Of a DNA stretch of 64,000 bases, positions 54,929 through 63,052 are shown in pieces. Source of the DNA: Planctomycetaceae bacterium. Lineage in GTDB: Bacteria > Planctomycetota > Phycisphaerae > Sedimentisphaerales > UBA12454. The notes under the pieces are model-generated. The model saw nothing but the letters and a program-made list of their open reading frames with translations. It ran no database searches and was not told where the DNA came from. Location: the NCBI GenBank assembly GCA_021371795.1, contig JAJFVK010000019.1:124001-188000 (forward strand), written 5' to 3'. The first letter of the stretch is position 1; every line of letters starts with the position of its first letter. Position numbers and translations under genes: made by a program.

Positions 54929-55253
54929 CAAGCAGAAGGCGATGTAGGCGGTGGTAAAGGTGGCGAATGTGGGGTAAGGTGAATTTGACAAAAGCACGCG
55001 CAAGCTTTTTGTCATCAAAGGCTTGTCTGAGTTACAATTGTAACGTGTTGTATCGGCGTAAGCGTTCACAGTAAATTTATCAGAGAGCCGTTTGCTCCGG
55101 AGCAGATAGATAAGACGGGGTTTGGATTTTAGACTTGTTTTGGCTTACCAGCAAATTTACTATTTATTTTTAATAAAGCCGGTATAATCAACACAGATTT
55201 ATACTTTGAAGGCCGGGTAACTGAAAGGATTTAAATCTTTGAGGACATCGTTT
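54929..55253. other. Intergenic region before the selenoprotein genes
   Basis: About 325 bp without a gene. The first ~45 bp continue the MFS duplication. A perfect 14-bp palindrome GTTACAATTGTAAC lies at 55031-55044, a candidate operator. TATAAT occurs at about 55181-55186, 70 bp before the start of the next gene, a plausible -10 element. Confidence 0.45.
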
Positions 55254-56576
55254 ATGAAAGCTGTAATTATACTTTTGGGTTGTTGTATATTCGCAAGCAA
55301 TTTGTGTTTGGCTGCGGAACCAAATGGTATATTAAAAATCGAGGGGAAATATGTTAAACATTTGAGTTTGTATGGTAACGGTAAAGAGGTTTTTAATGAG
55401 CCCAACAAAATTATAAACTTGCCGGTTGGTACTTATTATATTTCTGAAATTAAATTAGAGGGTGATTATGTATGTCATCCTTATAATCTTTCATCCAAAG
55501 AATTACATATCAAAGAGGGACAGACGACTGTCTTGGGAATGGGCGCACCGTTAAATCAAAATGTGAACATTTTAAGACGCGGCAATTCATTAGTTTTAAA
55601 CTATAAACTTCAGGGCATTGGCGGAGAAACATATTTCCCGGAAGTAAGAGGCAACCCTCCAAAGTGTACGGTATATGCCGGTGACGAAGAGATTGCAAAT
55701 TGTAATTTTAAATATGGTTGAGGCGGTACATGTTCGTACTCGTGGCGAGTACCCTTAAAATCATACGGCAATTTTAAAATTATAGCATCAAACGACATTG
55801 GCCAGTTAGGTCCCGGTCAAGGTCTGCCTGTGATGTATGATTGGAAACTTTATTATCATTTTCCCAACCTGATTTTATGGGGCATACTGCTTGCATGTTT
55901 GGTATTGAAGGAAAACCGGAATTTGCGGGCATATCTCGTGCTTTTGCCGATTTTATCTGTATGTGCTCTTTGGGGCATAATACGACAGATTCTTCCGGCG
56001 TTTGTTTCGCAATCAAATATACTTACACACATTGTATCGACGCTTATGCTGTCGGCTGCGATTCTTTGGCTTATGTTGGATAGATTGGCAAGATACAAAT
56101 TAGCTGTGTCATTTTTCCTGTCGATTGTACTGCTTTCGATGGTCGGAATTATCAGTATGTTTGTTTTTGGCGGATTTAGTTTTTCCAGCGATGTGATTTC
56201 AATTTTTATTATGCAGTTTGCATGGGCAGTTTCACTGGTTTGCGGAATTTTAATAGCACGATATTTTTGCCGTAAAGGCTTTAGCGGTAAGGTGTTTTCT
56301 CTGTGGCTGCTTTTGTGGATGATAGTTGTGTTCGACGTTATGATGTTTTTTATAATGTTGGTCACGCTGGCATCCAGCGGATACTTGATGAGGAATCTTT
56401 TTATACTGATTTTTGTGCCGATTCAGGGCACGACAGCAGGTTTGATGGCCTATGTTTTTACATTGCCTTATCTTATTTTGACGTTTAAATGCGAGTTTTA
56501 TAGAAAACGGTTTTTAGCTTGGTTGCGTTTAACCGAACCTGCTAAAGAAAATGATTTTTCAATGCCGTATTCATGA
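55254..56576 (+). CDS. Candidate selenoprotein: secreted domain with UGGTC motif plus ~7 membrane helices
   Basis: Read with TGA 55719-55721 as selenocysteine, this is one 440-aa protein; taken as stop it gives a 155-aa fragment and a separate membrane ORF in the same frame with no stop in the 284 codons that follow. Signal peptide 1-21 (to LAAE), an Ig-like beta domain, then KYG-U156-GGTC160-SYSWRVP. About 45 residues later follow roughly seven membrane helices (LILWGILLACLVL to AYVFTLPYLIL). GAGGA lies 8 nt before ATG 55254. The same motif occurs in the next gene, and a UGG-loop hairpin follows both UGAs. Function not recognised; Sec/Cys suggests a redox role at the outer face of the membrane. 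Confidence 0.82.
55719..55752 (+). promoter_or_regulatory. Selenocysteine UGA and SECIS-like hairpin 1
   Basis: TGA (55719-55721), then 14 nt, then stem GTACTCG (55736-55742), loop TGG (55743-55745), CGAGTAC (55746-55752). Bacterial SECIS hairpins lie just after the UGA within the coding region, with a G in the first positions of a small apical loop; this fits. Confidence 0.8.
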
Positions 56577-56648
56577 TGTTAAATTTTTTTTGAAATAAAC
56601 GGTAAAGTTGTTATTATTGTGTCATAATCAAGTGTTAAGGACTGCAAA

Positions 56649-58046
56649 ATGATTAGCAAGCGGACTTTAGGGATTTGGGCTGTTTTGACTATAGGTGTGG
56701 TTGCATCTGCGTTCGGCAAGGATGAGCAATGGTTAAGCTATCGCTCATCACGTCAGGCCAGAGATATTGTCCAAGGAGTCTGTTCACAGAATCTGGAATT
56801 GGCGTCTGAAAAACCGGAAGGTGTCGAGTTACCTGTGTTTAAAAGTGACCAGCCGCTTTTTGGCAAATTTAAAACACCGATGGCAAAAGACGGTTTTCTG
56901 TGGGTTGCTTTCGACCGGACAAGCAAAAGGGGAGCATATAGCATTCTTTATATCGATTCGAATGCAAATAAATCATTAAAAGATGAAACTGCCGTTACCG
57001 CATATCAAAAAGAACAAAATTATGCCCAATTTGGGTCTATCGCTGTAATTTTTGACAGCAATGATGGGCCAATAACATACCACCTGAATATATACTGTTA
57101 CAGCAATGAAAAAGAAAACCGTGCTTATGTTTCTTCCGGTTGCTGGTATGAGGGGCAAATCACAGTTGATGGCACAAAGTACGAATGTATGCTTGTGGAT
57201 TACGATAGTGACGGGACTTTCAATGATAAGTCTCTAAATCAATGGAAATCAGACCGTCTTCAAATCAAAAAAGGTGAAAAATGGGAATCTGCTTTTGTAG
57301 GGAAATATATTTCCATTGATGATAAACTTTATACGCTGAAAGTTGCCAAAGATGGCGCGTATATCAAAATTGCTAAAGCAGTCGATGTAAATTATGGCAA
57401 TTTTCGTGTTCCTTCGGAAATAGCTGAATTACAGGCCGGCGGCAAGAACGGCAGTTTTGTTTTTCATCCTAAAAATGGTATCTGCAAAATACCGGCAGGG
57501 CATTATCAAATTTTGAACTGGTCTGTTGAGGAAAAGAAAGGCGGCGATATCTGGCAACTTCGTGCAAGCGGGAGTAGTGATAAAGCCCGTTTTTTTGCGA
57601 CAGAAGCAAATGAGCCCAATCTTATGATTGGTCAGCCTGTTGTTTCAAAACTTGACGTCCAGCCAGACGGGAAAAATCATCGAATTAACCATAGGCTTGA
57701 AGGGCGACTTGGTGAAAGTGTTGATATTTTACATAATGGTTCAAGGACTAATGCTCCGAAAGTATCTATCACCAATGCAGACAAAACATACAATAAGACA
57801 TTTAGTCTGGAATATGGTTGAGGTGGTACATGTTCGCTCTCGTGGCGAGAGCCCAAAAAAGTGAGAGGTCCTTTTACTGTAATAGTTCAAATCGCAGGAC
57901 CGTTTAAAATTGATACTGATTCGGTTAAAATTGAAACAAAAATTGCGGCGGCAGACGACAAACCGGCTAAATCATATAACTGGGCATGGGTGTTAGGCAT
58001 AGTCATGGTGGTTGTTTTTATTGCCTTGTTTGTCCGCCGAAAATAA
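56649..58046 (+). CDS. Candidate selenoprotein: secreted, single C-terminal membrane anchor, UGGTC motif
   Basis: 465 aa when TGA 57819-57821 is read as Sec (U391); otherwise the frame stops there and a 61-codon tail with a membrane helix is left orphaned in the same frame. Signal peptide 1-23 (to AFGK). The first ~290 residues contain Gly/Tyr-rich beta strands and two Asp-rich loops (YIDSNANKSLKDE, VDYDSDGTFNDKS) like calcium sites. Residues ~320-420 match the domain of the upstream gene: I-G-P, G...G, then EYG-U-GGTC395-SLSWREP and G-F-V. C-terminal WAWVLGIVMVVVFIALFVRRK anchors it. 72 bp after the previous gene; one operon likely. Confidence 0.82.
57819..57852 (+). promoter_or_regulatory. 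Selenocysteine UGA and SECIS-like hairpin 2
   Basis: TGA, 14 nt, stem GCTCTCG (57836-57842), loop TGG, CGAGAGC (57846-57852). Compared with hairpin 1, two stem pairs changed on both sides (T-A to C-G, A-T to T-A), keeping all seven pairs. Confidence 0.8.
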
Positions 58047-58121
58047 ATAATTTTAGTTCTTAACTGTTGTATTAGTTTATAGTTTCATCTTATAGTGGAA
58101 TTTTAACATAGGAGATAATAA

Positions 58122-60584
58122 ATGTTTACCCGGCAGAGGCTGATTATTTGCGTTATAATTGTATTGACCGGAATATCGTCTGCATTTTGTGATGGGACGG
58201 ATGTTCCACAAAAGATTACATGCTCTGGTAAATTAGTTGATGACGCAAACAAAGCTGTTGCCGGTGTGAAAGTTAAATTGCATATGCTTGTGCCTGATGC
58301 CGGTGGTTTGGAAATAGGGGATGTGAACACAGAGGAACAGATTACCAAAGACGATGGCAGTTTTTCTTTCAGCGTGGAAAAACTTGCAGATAGAACATAT
58401 CGCATGGGAATAGTAGTTGTGCAGAAGGATGGCTTTGCGATTTGCTGGGATAACTGGGATATGCGAAAAGACAAGGTTCTGGCGCTATCATTGGAAAAGC
58501 CGTATAAATTGCAGGGCGTTGTTGTCGATGACGCCAATAAACCTGTTGCAGATGCCGAAGTGCGGATTTCAATGCTGATTGTGGGAGATATTAGCGGCAG
58601 GAATAATGAAGGGCGATACCTGACGGCAGTTAAACATCTTGATATGCTCAAAACAACGACTGATGCTAATGGAATTTTTGTATTCAAAGATATCCCGGCG
58701 GCAGGCAAAGCGGAATTTATGGTTACAAAAGTCGGTCGCGCAACTGTTAGCACGTTCGTCTTTAATCCATCCAACTACAATCCCGGCCAATACACCGTAG
58801 AAAGTAAGGATATAAAAATTATTCAGCCTGTTGAAGCGAAGATTGAAGGTAAAGTTGTCGAGAGCGGTACCGAAAAACCTGTTGGTGGTGTCAAAGTGAC
58901 GTGCGTTGTGGAGCCGCGTGTTGGGGCATCCGGCATTAAACCTGTTGTTTCAAAAGAAGATGGAACATTTACATTTGACGGGCTTGAAGCGAAGACTTAT
59001 ACGGTGCGTGGTGCTTCATCGCAAAAAGGAACTGCGCAATGGGTCATTGAACCTGCAAATGTTACAACAACTGCAGGCCGGACAAATTCTGATGTGGTTA
59101 TTAAAGCGAGTAAGGGTGGTGTGCTTGAAATTATTGTACGCGATAATGAGAATAAAAATATTGCCGGCGTAAATGTGCACATTCGCGCAAAAGACATTCC
59201 GCAGGGACAGGGCGGAATTACAGATTCAAACGGAGTTGCGACAATTCGGTTGGCACCGGGCGAGTATGAATTGCAGGGCACATATAAGGAGGGGTATTCA
59301 TCACCGAAGGACAGACAAACCGCGACAGTGGAAGACGGCAAAACCACACGGCTGGAAATTGAGCTTAAAGGTTCTCCAAAAATTTCCGGAATTGTAACAG
59401 ACGATAAAGGCAAGCCTTTGGCTGACGCAACTGTTCGAATCTTTCCAATGGGTCGGACTCAGAATGTAAAGTCAGACACAACTGGCAAATTTGAAGTTGC
59501 CTGGAACCCTGAACGATGGGGAGGAAATCAGGAAATTCAATATCTCCTTGTTGCTCGCCATATTGGACGCAATCTTGCTGTGGCTGTGGATATTGACGAA
59601 GACACTAAAACTATTGATGTAAAAATGTCGCAGGGGATTGTGATTAAGGGTAAAATTGTTGACGCTAACAGTAAACCACTGGCTGATGCCAAAGTGCATG
59701 TGAATCTTCATATTTCCAACTGGGGAACGTATGTTGATCAGGATGGTATTAAGGCTGATGCGCAGGGCATGTATGAATATAAGGCTTTGCCGGACGAGCA
59801 GAGATATAGCGTTTCCGCACAAGCTGACGGTTATGGCCAAAGTTATGCTGAAGTACTGACGGAAGATGCTGTTGACGGCCTTGTTGAGATTGAGCCGATG
59901 ATATTAAAATTGGCTGTGATGAGTGTTTCCGGTGTTGTTAAAGACGGCAATGATAAACCTGTTGCGGGCGTAGATGTGGGCGTGTCCGGACAGGGGCAGC
60001 AGAATCGCAGGGCTGTTACAGATGCAAACGGGAATTTTACAATTGATAAACTTTGCGAAGGTCAAGTGTATATCTATGCGAATTATAATAAAGGCAATTC
60101 ATATTTATATGGATATGCAAATGTCGAGTCTGGAGATAAGGAAATTGAGTTGATAATCGGGCAGCAGGGTGATGGTGGCAGGTCTGTTGAAAAACAACCA
60201 TCATCGCTCAAAGGCAAACCTCTGCCGGATGTCAATTCTATTGGTGTTAAGTTCGATGCCAATGATGTGAAAGATAAAGCAGTCTTGCTTTGTTTTGTAG
60301 ATATGAATCAACGGCCCAGCAGACATTGTTTCAAAGAGCTTATGAACAAACACAGTGAGCTTGAACAAAAAGGCATTAAGATTATAGTTATACAAATTGG
60401 TAATGCAGATGTTGATGCGAATCAGCCATTTATAAAAGGCCAAATTCCAAATGATGAAAAAGATCTTTTTGGATGGGGCGTAAAATCATTGCCGTGGCTT
60501 GTTTTAACTGATAAGCAGCACAAAATTATTGCTGACGGTTTTTCCGTTGACGAGATTGATGCAAAGCTTACAGAGCAAAAATAA
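58122..60584 (+). CDS. Secreted protein of CarboxypepD-regulatory-like repeats with C-terminal thioredoxin fold
   Basis: 820 aa. Signal peptide to AFCDG. Six or so repeats of a beta-sandwich (carboxypeptidase regulatory-like/Cna-B-like), each with GKVVDANSKPLADAKV-type starts and T(D)ANGNF..DKL ends. The last ~125 residues are thioredoxin/peroxiredoxin-like (GKPLPDVNSIGVKF, VLLCFVDMNQRPSRHCFKEL, IKIIVIQIGNADVD, LPWLVLTDKQHKIIADGF). In place of a CxxC it has RPSRHC, leaving one Cys. 75 bp downstream of the second selenoprotein gene and probably co-transcribed; could be its redox partner. Confidence 0.82.
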   Translation: MFTRQRLIICVIIVLTGISSAFCDGTDVPQKITCSGKLVDDANKAVAGVKVKLHMLVPDAGGLEIGDVNTEEQITKDDGSFSFSVEKLADRTYRMGIVVVQKDGFAICWDNWDMRKDKVLALSLEKPYKLQGVVVDDANKPVADAEVRISMLIVGDISGRNNEGRYLTAVKHLDMLKTTTDANGIFVFKDIPAAGKAEFMVTKVGRATVSTFVFNPSNYNPGQYTVESKDIKIIQPVEAKIEGKVVESGTEKPVGGVKVTCVVEPRVGASGIKPVVSKEDGTFTFDGLEAKTYTVRGASSQKGTAQWVIEPANVTTTAGRTNSDVVIKASKGGVLEIIVRDNENKNIAGVNVHIRAKDIPQGQGGITDSNGVATIRLAPGEYELQGTYKEGYSSPKDRQTATVEDGKTTRLEIELKGSPKISGIVTDDKGKPLADATVRIFPMGRTQNVKSDTTGKFEVAWNPERWGGNQEIQYLLVARHIGRNLAVAVDIDEDTKTIDVKMSQGIVIKGKIVDANSKPLADAKVHVNLHISNWGTYVDQDGIKADAQGMYEYKALPDEQRYSVSAQADGYGQSYAEVLTEDAVDGLVEIEPMILKLAVMSVSGVVKDGNDKPVAGVDVGVSGQGQQNRRAVTDANGNFTIDKLCEGQVYIYANYNKGNSYLYGYANVESGDKEIELIIGQQGDGGRSVEKQPSSLKGKPLPDVNSIGVKFDANDVKDKAVLLCFVDMNQRPSRHCFKELMNKHSELEQKGIKIIVIQIGNADVDANQPFIKGQIPNDEKDLFGWGVKSLPWLVLTDKQHKIIADGFSVDEIDAKLTEQK

Positions 60585-60587
60585 GTC

Positions 60588-61415
60588 CTAATTTGATTTA
60601 TGCTTTTTAAAAACAGAACCTATGCTAAGTGCTTTTGGTTTGCAGCTTGTACAGTCAAGACAACGAATACAGTTAGTATGGTTAGGTTGCAGATTGGGTT
60701 TTACACCAATTTTGCAGCTTGTATGACATATATTGCAATTTGTACAAACGGCTGGGTCTAATTTAAGATGGAATACTGAAAATTTATTGAATAACCCGAA
60801 AATTGCCCCTAATGGACATAGTTTGCACCAGAAACGATTGACAAATATCATCCCGGTCAATGTAACAAGTAAAACTGTAATCTTAAGTGTGTTTGGAAAA
60901 ATAATTTTTTGTCCCGCGGCAGCCTGCGAGAGCATATTAGGTACCGCTCCTTCAAGTGCACCGGCCGGGCAAACTTTGCAAAATGTGAGCGGATGATTTT
61001 CGCCCCAGAAAAATGGGACAGCCAGCACGAGTCCTAAAAGTACTAAATAACGTATGCTGCCAAACCATTGCGGCAGATTAAATTTGCGAACAGGAATTTT
61101 AGCTGCCATATCCTGCAAAAGCCCGAACGGACAGATATACCCGCAGACAAAACTTCCAAGAATCGCGCCAACTAATATCAGTGTTCCTATTGCCATAAAA
61201 GGAAACAAATGCAAGGCGCTGAAATTTACAAGTATTCCAACAGGACAAGCGAATGTTGCTAATGGGCAGGCATAACAATGGAATACGGTTCCGCAGACGT
61301 TGTGCATCCTAAGAGCCATCGGGTCCAGCCAGATTAAGAGAAACGCTGTTTGTATCCAGATTCGACTGGCGGTTAATTTTTCAATGAATGAAGTTTTTTT
61401 GGTCATGGCCACCAT
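60588..61415 (-). CDS. NapH-like membrane polyferredoxin (4Fe-4S)
   Basis: 275 aa. About 5-6 membrane helices with cysteine motifs CYACPLATFACPVG, CGYICPFGLLQD, CKVCPAGALEG and CKLCPLGAIFGLFN, followed by two 4Fe-4S sites CTNCNICHTSC and CIRCLDCTSCKPKAL. This is the NapH/CcoG/MauN-type quinol-linked electron-transfer family. Its first codons (ATG 61415; a second ATG at 61406) lie inside the SECIS-like hairpin of the upstream small gene, so the two are coupled. Likely passes electrons across the membrane to the CxxU protein or another partner. Confidence 0.88.
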   Translation of the reverse strand: MVAMTKKTSFIEKLTASRIWIQTAFLLIWLDPMALRMHNVCGTVFHCYACPLATFACPVGILVNFSALHLFPFMAIGTLILVGAILGSFVCGYICPFGLLQDMAAKIPVRKFNLPQWFGSIRYLVLLGLVLAVPFFWGENHPLTFCKVCPAGALEGAVPNMLSQAAAGQKIIFPNTLKITVLLVTLTGMIFVNRFWCKLCPLGAIFGLFNKFSVFHLKLDPAVCTNCNICHTSCKIGVKPNLQPNHTNCIRCLDCTSCKPKALSIGSVFKKHKSN

Positions 61416-61433
61416 AACCCTTTACTTAACTCA
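61401..61433 (-). promoter_or_regulatory. Selenocysteine UGA and SECIS-like hairpin 3
   Basis: On the minus strand TGA (61433-61431) is followed after 11 nt by stem GGTTATGG, loop TGG (61411-61409), CCATGACC: eight pairs with one T-G. Loop identity and distance match the two hairpins at 55.7 and 57.8 kb. Confidence 0.7.
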
Positions 61434-61709
61434 AGTAGGGCACAAGGACGCAGGTTTGTTATTGATGTCATACGTACGCTGTATGCCGCCTGAATCCAGT
61501 TTAACAAGTCCGCCTAAAGTAACATCAAATATCGCCTGCGATTCTGAAATATACAAGACAGGCTGATATGTTTTAGGGAGCTTTGTCATCTTTTCTAACG
61601 GCAGGTTTTGTATTTTTAAAGTGCGAAACAAGCCGATATACAGCAAAACTCCCGCTGCCACCAGCAGAGTGATAGTGACGTATCGTTTTATCTTATTTTC
61701 GTTAGCCAT
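61422..61709 (-). CDS. Candidate selenoprotein: small membrane protein ending CPTU-VK
   Basis: 95 aa when TGA 61433-61431 is read as Sec; 92 aa if it is a stop. Start at ATG 61709 (MANENKIKRY), since the frame above it is antisense tRNA-Sec. One N-terminal membrane helix (YVTITLLVAAGVLLYIGLF), then ~60 residues outside. The C-terminus is SLC90-PT-U93-VK followed by TAA, giving a CxxU redox pair five residues from the end. Only 12 nt after tRNA-Sec and directly before the polyferredoxin gene. Family not recognised. Confidence 0.72.
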
Positions 61710-61720
61710 AATTTTAAAAA

Positions 61721-61816
61721 TGGCGGAGGCGAATGGGAATCGAACCCACCCGAGACGCGTTCGCGCCTCGCGCTGGTTTTGAAGACCAGGAGCGCCACCA
61801 GACACATGTCACCTCC
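61721..61816 (-). tRNA. selC: tRNA-Sec (anticodon TCA)
   Basis: 96 nt with encoded CCA. 8-bp acceptor GGAGGTGA/TCGCCTCC, discriminator G, anticodon stem CTGGT/ACCAG with loop CTTCAAA (anticodon TCA), and a long variable arm (CGAGGCGCG...CGCGTCTCG). T arm GTGGGTTCGATTCCCAT. Acceptor length, long extra arm and UCA anticodon together identify the selenocysteine tRNA. Confidence 0.95.
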
Positions 61817-61855
61817 GTTTAGTCATTATTAATTGTAACATAAATTTATAAGATT

Positions 61856-63052
61856 TCACTTCTTTTCTAAAAACACTTTACCAGTTCCTTTGCCAATTAT
61901 CCTGCCGATAATAGCGGCTTCTTCTATTTTCGCTTTATGCAGTTTTCCCAATAGTTTTTCTGCTTTGGCTTGCGGCAGGCAAATCAATAATCCTCCGGAT
62001 GTCTGGGCATCAAAGCAGATATCGGCCATTGGCCTTGTTACGCCTTTTCCCGTTACTATACGATGGCCGGAAGATTCCCTATTGCGTTCGACCGTACCTG
62101 GAACAATGTCCGCGTTAACAGCCTCCAAAACGCCGGGGAAAAGAGGAATGGCGTCAAACAATATTTCCGCGTTTACTTTGCTCAATCCTGCCATTTCGCC
62201 TAAATGTCCCATAAGACTGAAACCCGTTACGTCAGTGCAGGCATGTACGTCGAATTCCTGCATTAACTCGGCGGCTTTTTTGTTCAGAGTTGCCATCGAA
62301 TTTGAAATAGCCTTAACGCTTTTTGCAGACGCTTTATCAATCTGTGAAGCGAACGCGATTATTCCTGTGCCCAGTGGTTTTGTGAGTATGAGGACGTCGC
62401 CTGATTTTGCATTTGCATTTGTAAGAATTTTTTTGGGATTAATTAATCCGGTTACCGCAAAACCGGCTTTTATCTGCGGGTCGTTAATGCTGTGTCCGCC
62501 TATGACGGGCACCTCTGCTTCTATCATTTTGTCTATTCCGCCTCGAAGGATATCACGCATTATTGAGTCCTTGAGTTCTTTGCATGGAAATCCGATTATT
62601 GACAAGGCGGTGATTGGTCTGCCTCCCATTGCATATACGTCGCTAACTGAATTAGCAGCGGCAACCTGACCAAACACGTACGGGTCGTCAACAGAAGGTG
62701 TGAAAACATCAACTGTTTGAACCAAAGCTGTGTCTTTGGAAATTTTATAAACTCCTGCGTCGTCACCCGCGGCAGCACCAACCAGCACATTCGGATGATT
62801 GAAAGAAGGCAGTCCTCGCAAAACATTTTTCAAGAATTTCTGGTCTATTTTAGAAGCACAACCGGCTTTTTCGACCAGTTTTGTAAGCTGCACTTTTTTT
62901 GTTTTTGCGTCTTCAAGTCGTTCTCCTGCACACAGGCAAACATTTTTCCCCTGAAATATGTCGCACGGACACGGTTTTTTAGGGTCGCATACACAATGGC
63001 CAAGCCGCATAGAACGGCCCATAATCAATTTTCTTTTTTCGATGTTAATCAC
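61856..63052 (-). CDS. selD: Selenide, water dikinase (selenophosphate synthetase)
   Basis: 398 aa from GTG 63052, preferred because AAAGGAG lies 6 nt upstream and GTGATTAA overlaps the upstream stop; an ATG at 63073 is also in frame. It makes selenophosphate from selenide and ATP. Catalytic C65 and K68 in AGCASKID, glycine-rich VGAAAGDDAGVY, TVDVFTPSVDDPYVFGQVAA, GGHSINDPQ, DVTGFSLMGHLGEM and DAQTSGGLLI. About 45 extra N-terminal residues hold six Cys (HCVC, CPC, CLC). The catalytic position is Cys, not Sec. Confidence 0.95.
   Translation of the reverse strand: MINIEKRKLIMGRSMRLGHCVCDPKKPCPCDIFQGKNVCLCAGERLEDAKTKKVQLTKLVEKAGCASKIDQKFLKNVLRGLPSFNHPNVLVGAAAGDDAGVYKISKDTALVQTVDVFTPSVDDPYVFGQVAAANSVSDVYAMGGRPITALSIIGFPCKELKDSIMRDILRGGIDKMIEAEVPVIGGHSINDPQIKAGFAVTGLINPKKILTNANAKSGDVLILTKPLGTGIIAFASQIDKASAKSVKAISNSMATLNKKAAELMQEFDVHACTDVTGFSLMGHLGEMAGLSKVNAEILFDAIPLFPGVLEAVNADIVPGTVERNRESSGHRIVTGKGVTRPMADICFDAQTSGGLLICLPQAKAEKLLGKLHKAKIEEAAIIGRIIGKGTGKVFLEKK

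Noticed and set aside
55830-56576. Separate membrane-protein gene starting at GTG/ATG 55830
   Set aside because: It is in the same frame as the upstream 55254 gene with only a TGA between, no ribosome site of note, and the SECIS-like hairpin lies at the join; one selenoprotein explains it better.
57861-58046. Separate 61-aa anchored peptide
   Set aside because: In frame with the 56649 gene across a single TGA and starting in the middle of a conserved domain; treated as the C-terminus of that selenoprotein.
61710-61805. N-terminal extension of the small CxxU protein to 61805
   Set aside because: Those codons are antisense or sense tRNA-Sec sequence; ATG 61709 follows directly after the tRNA.
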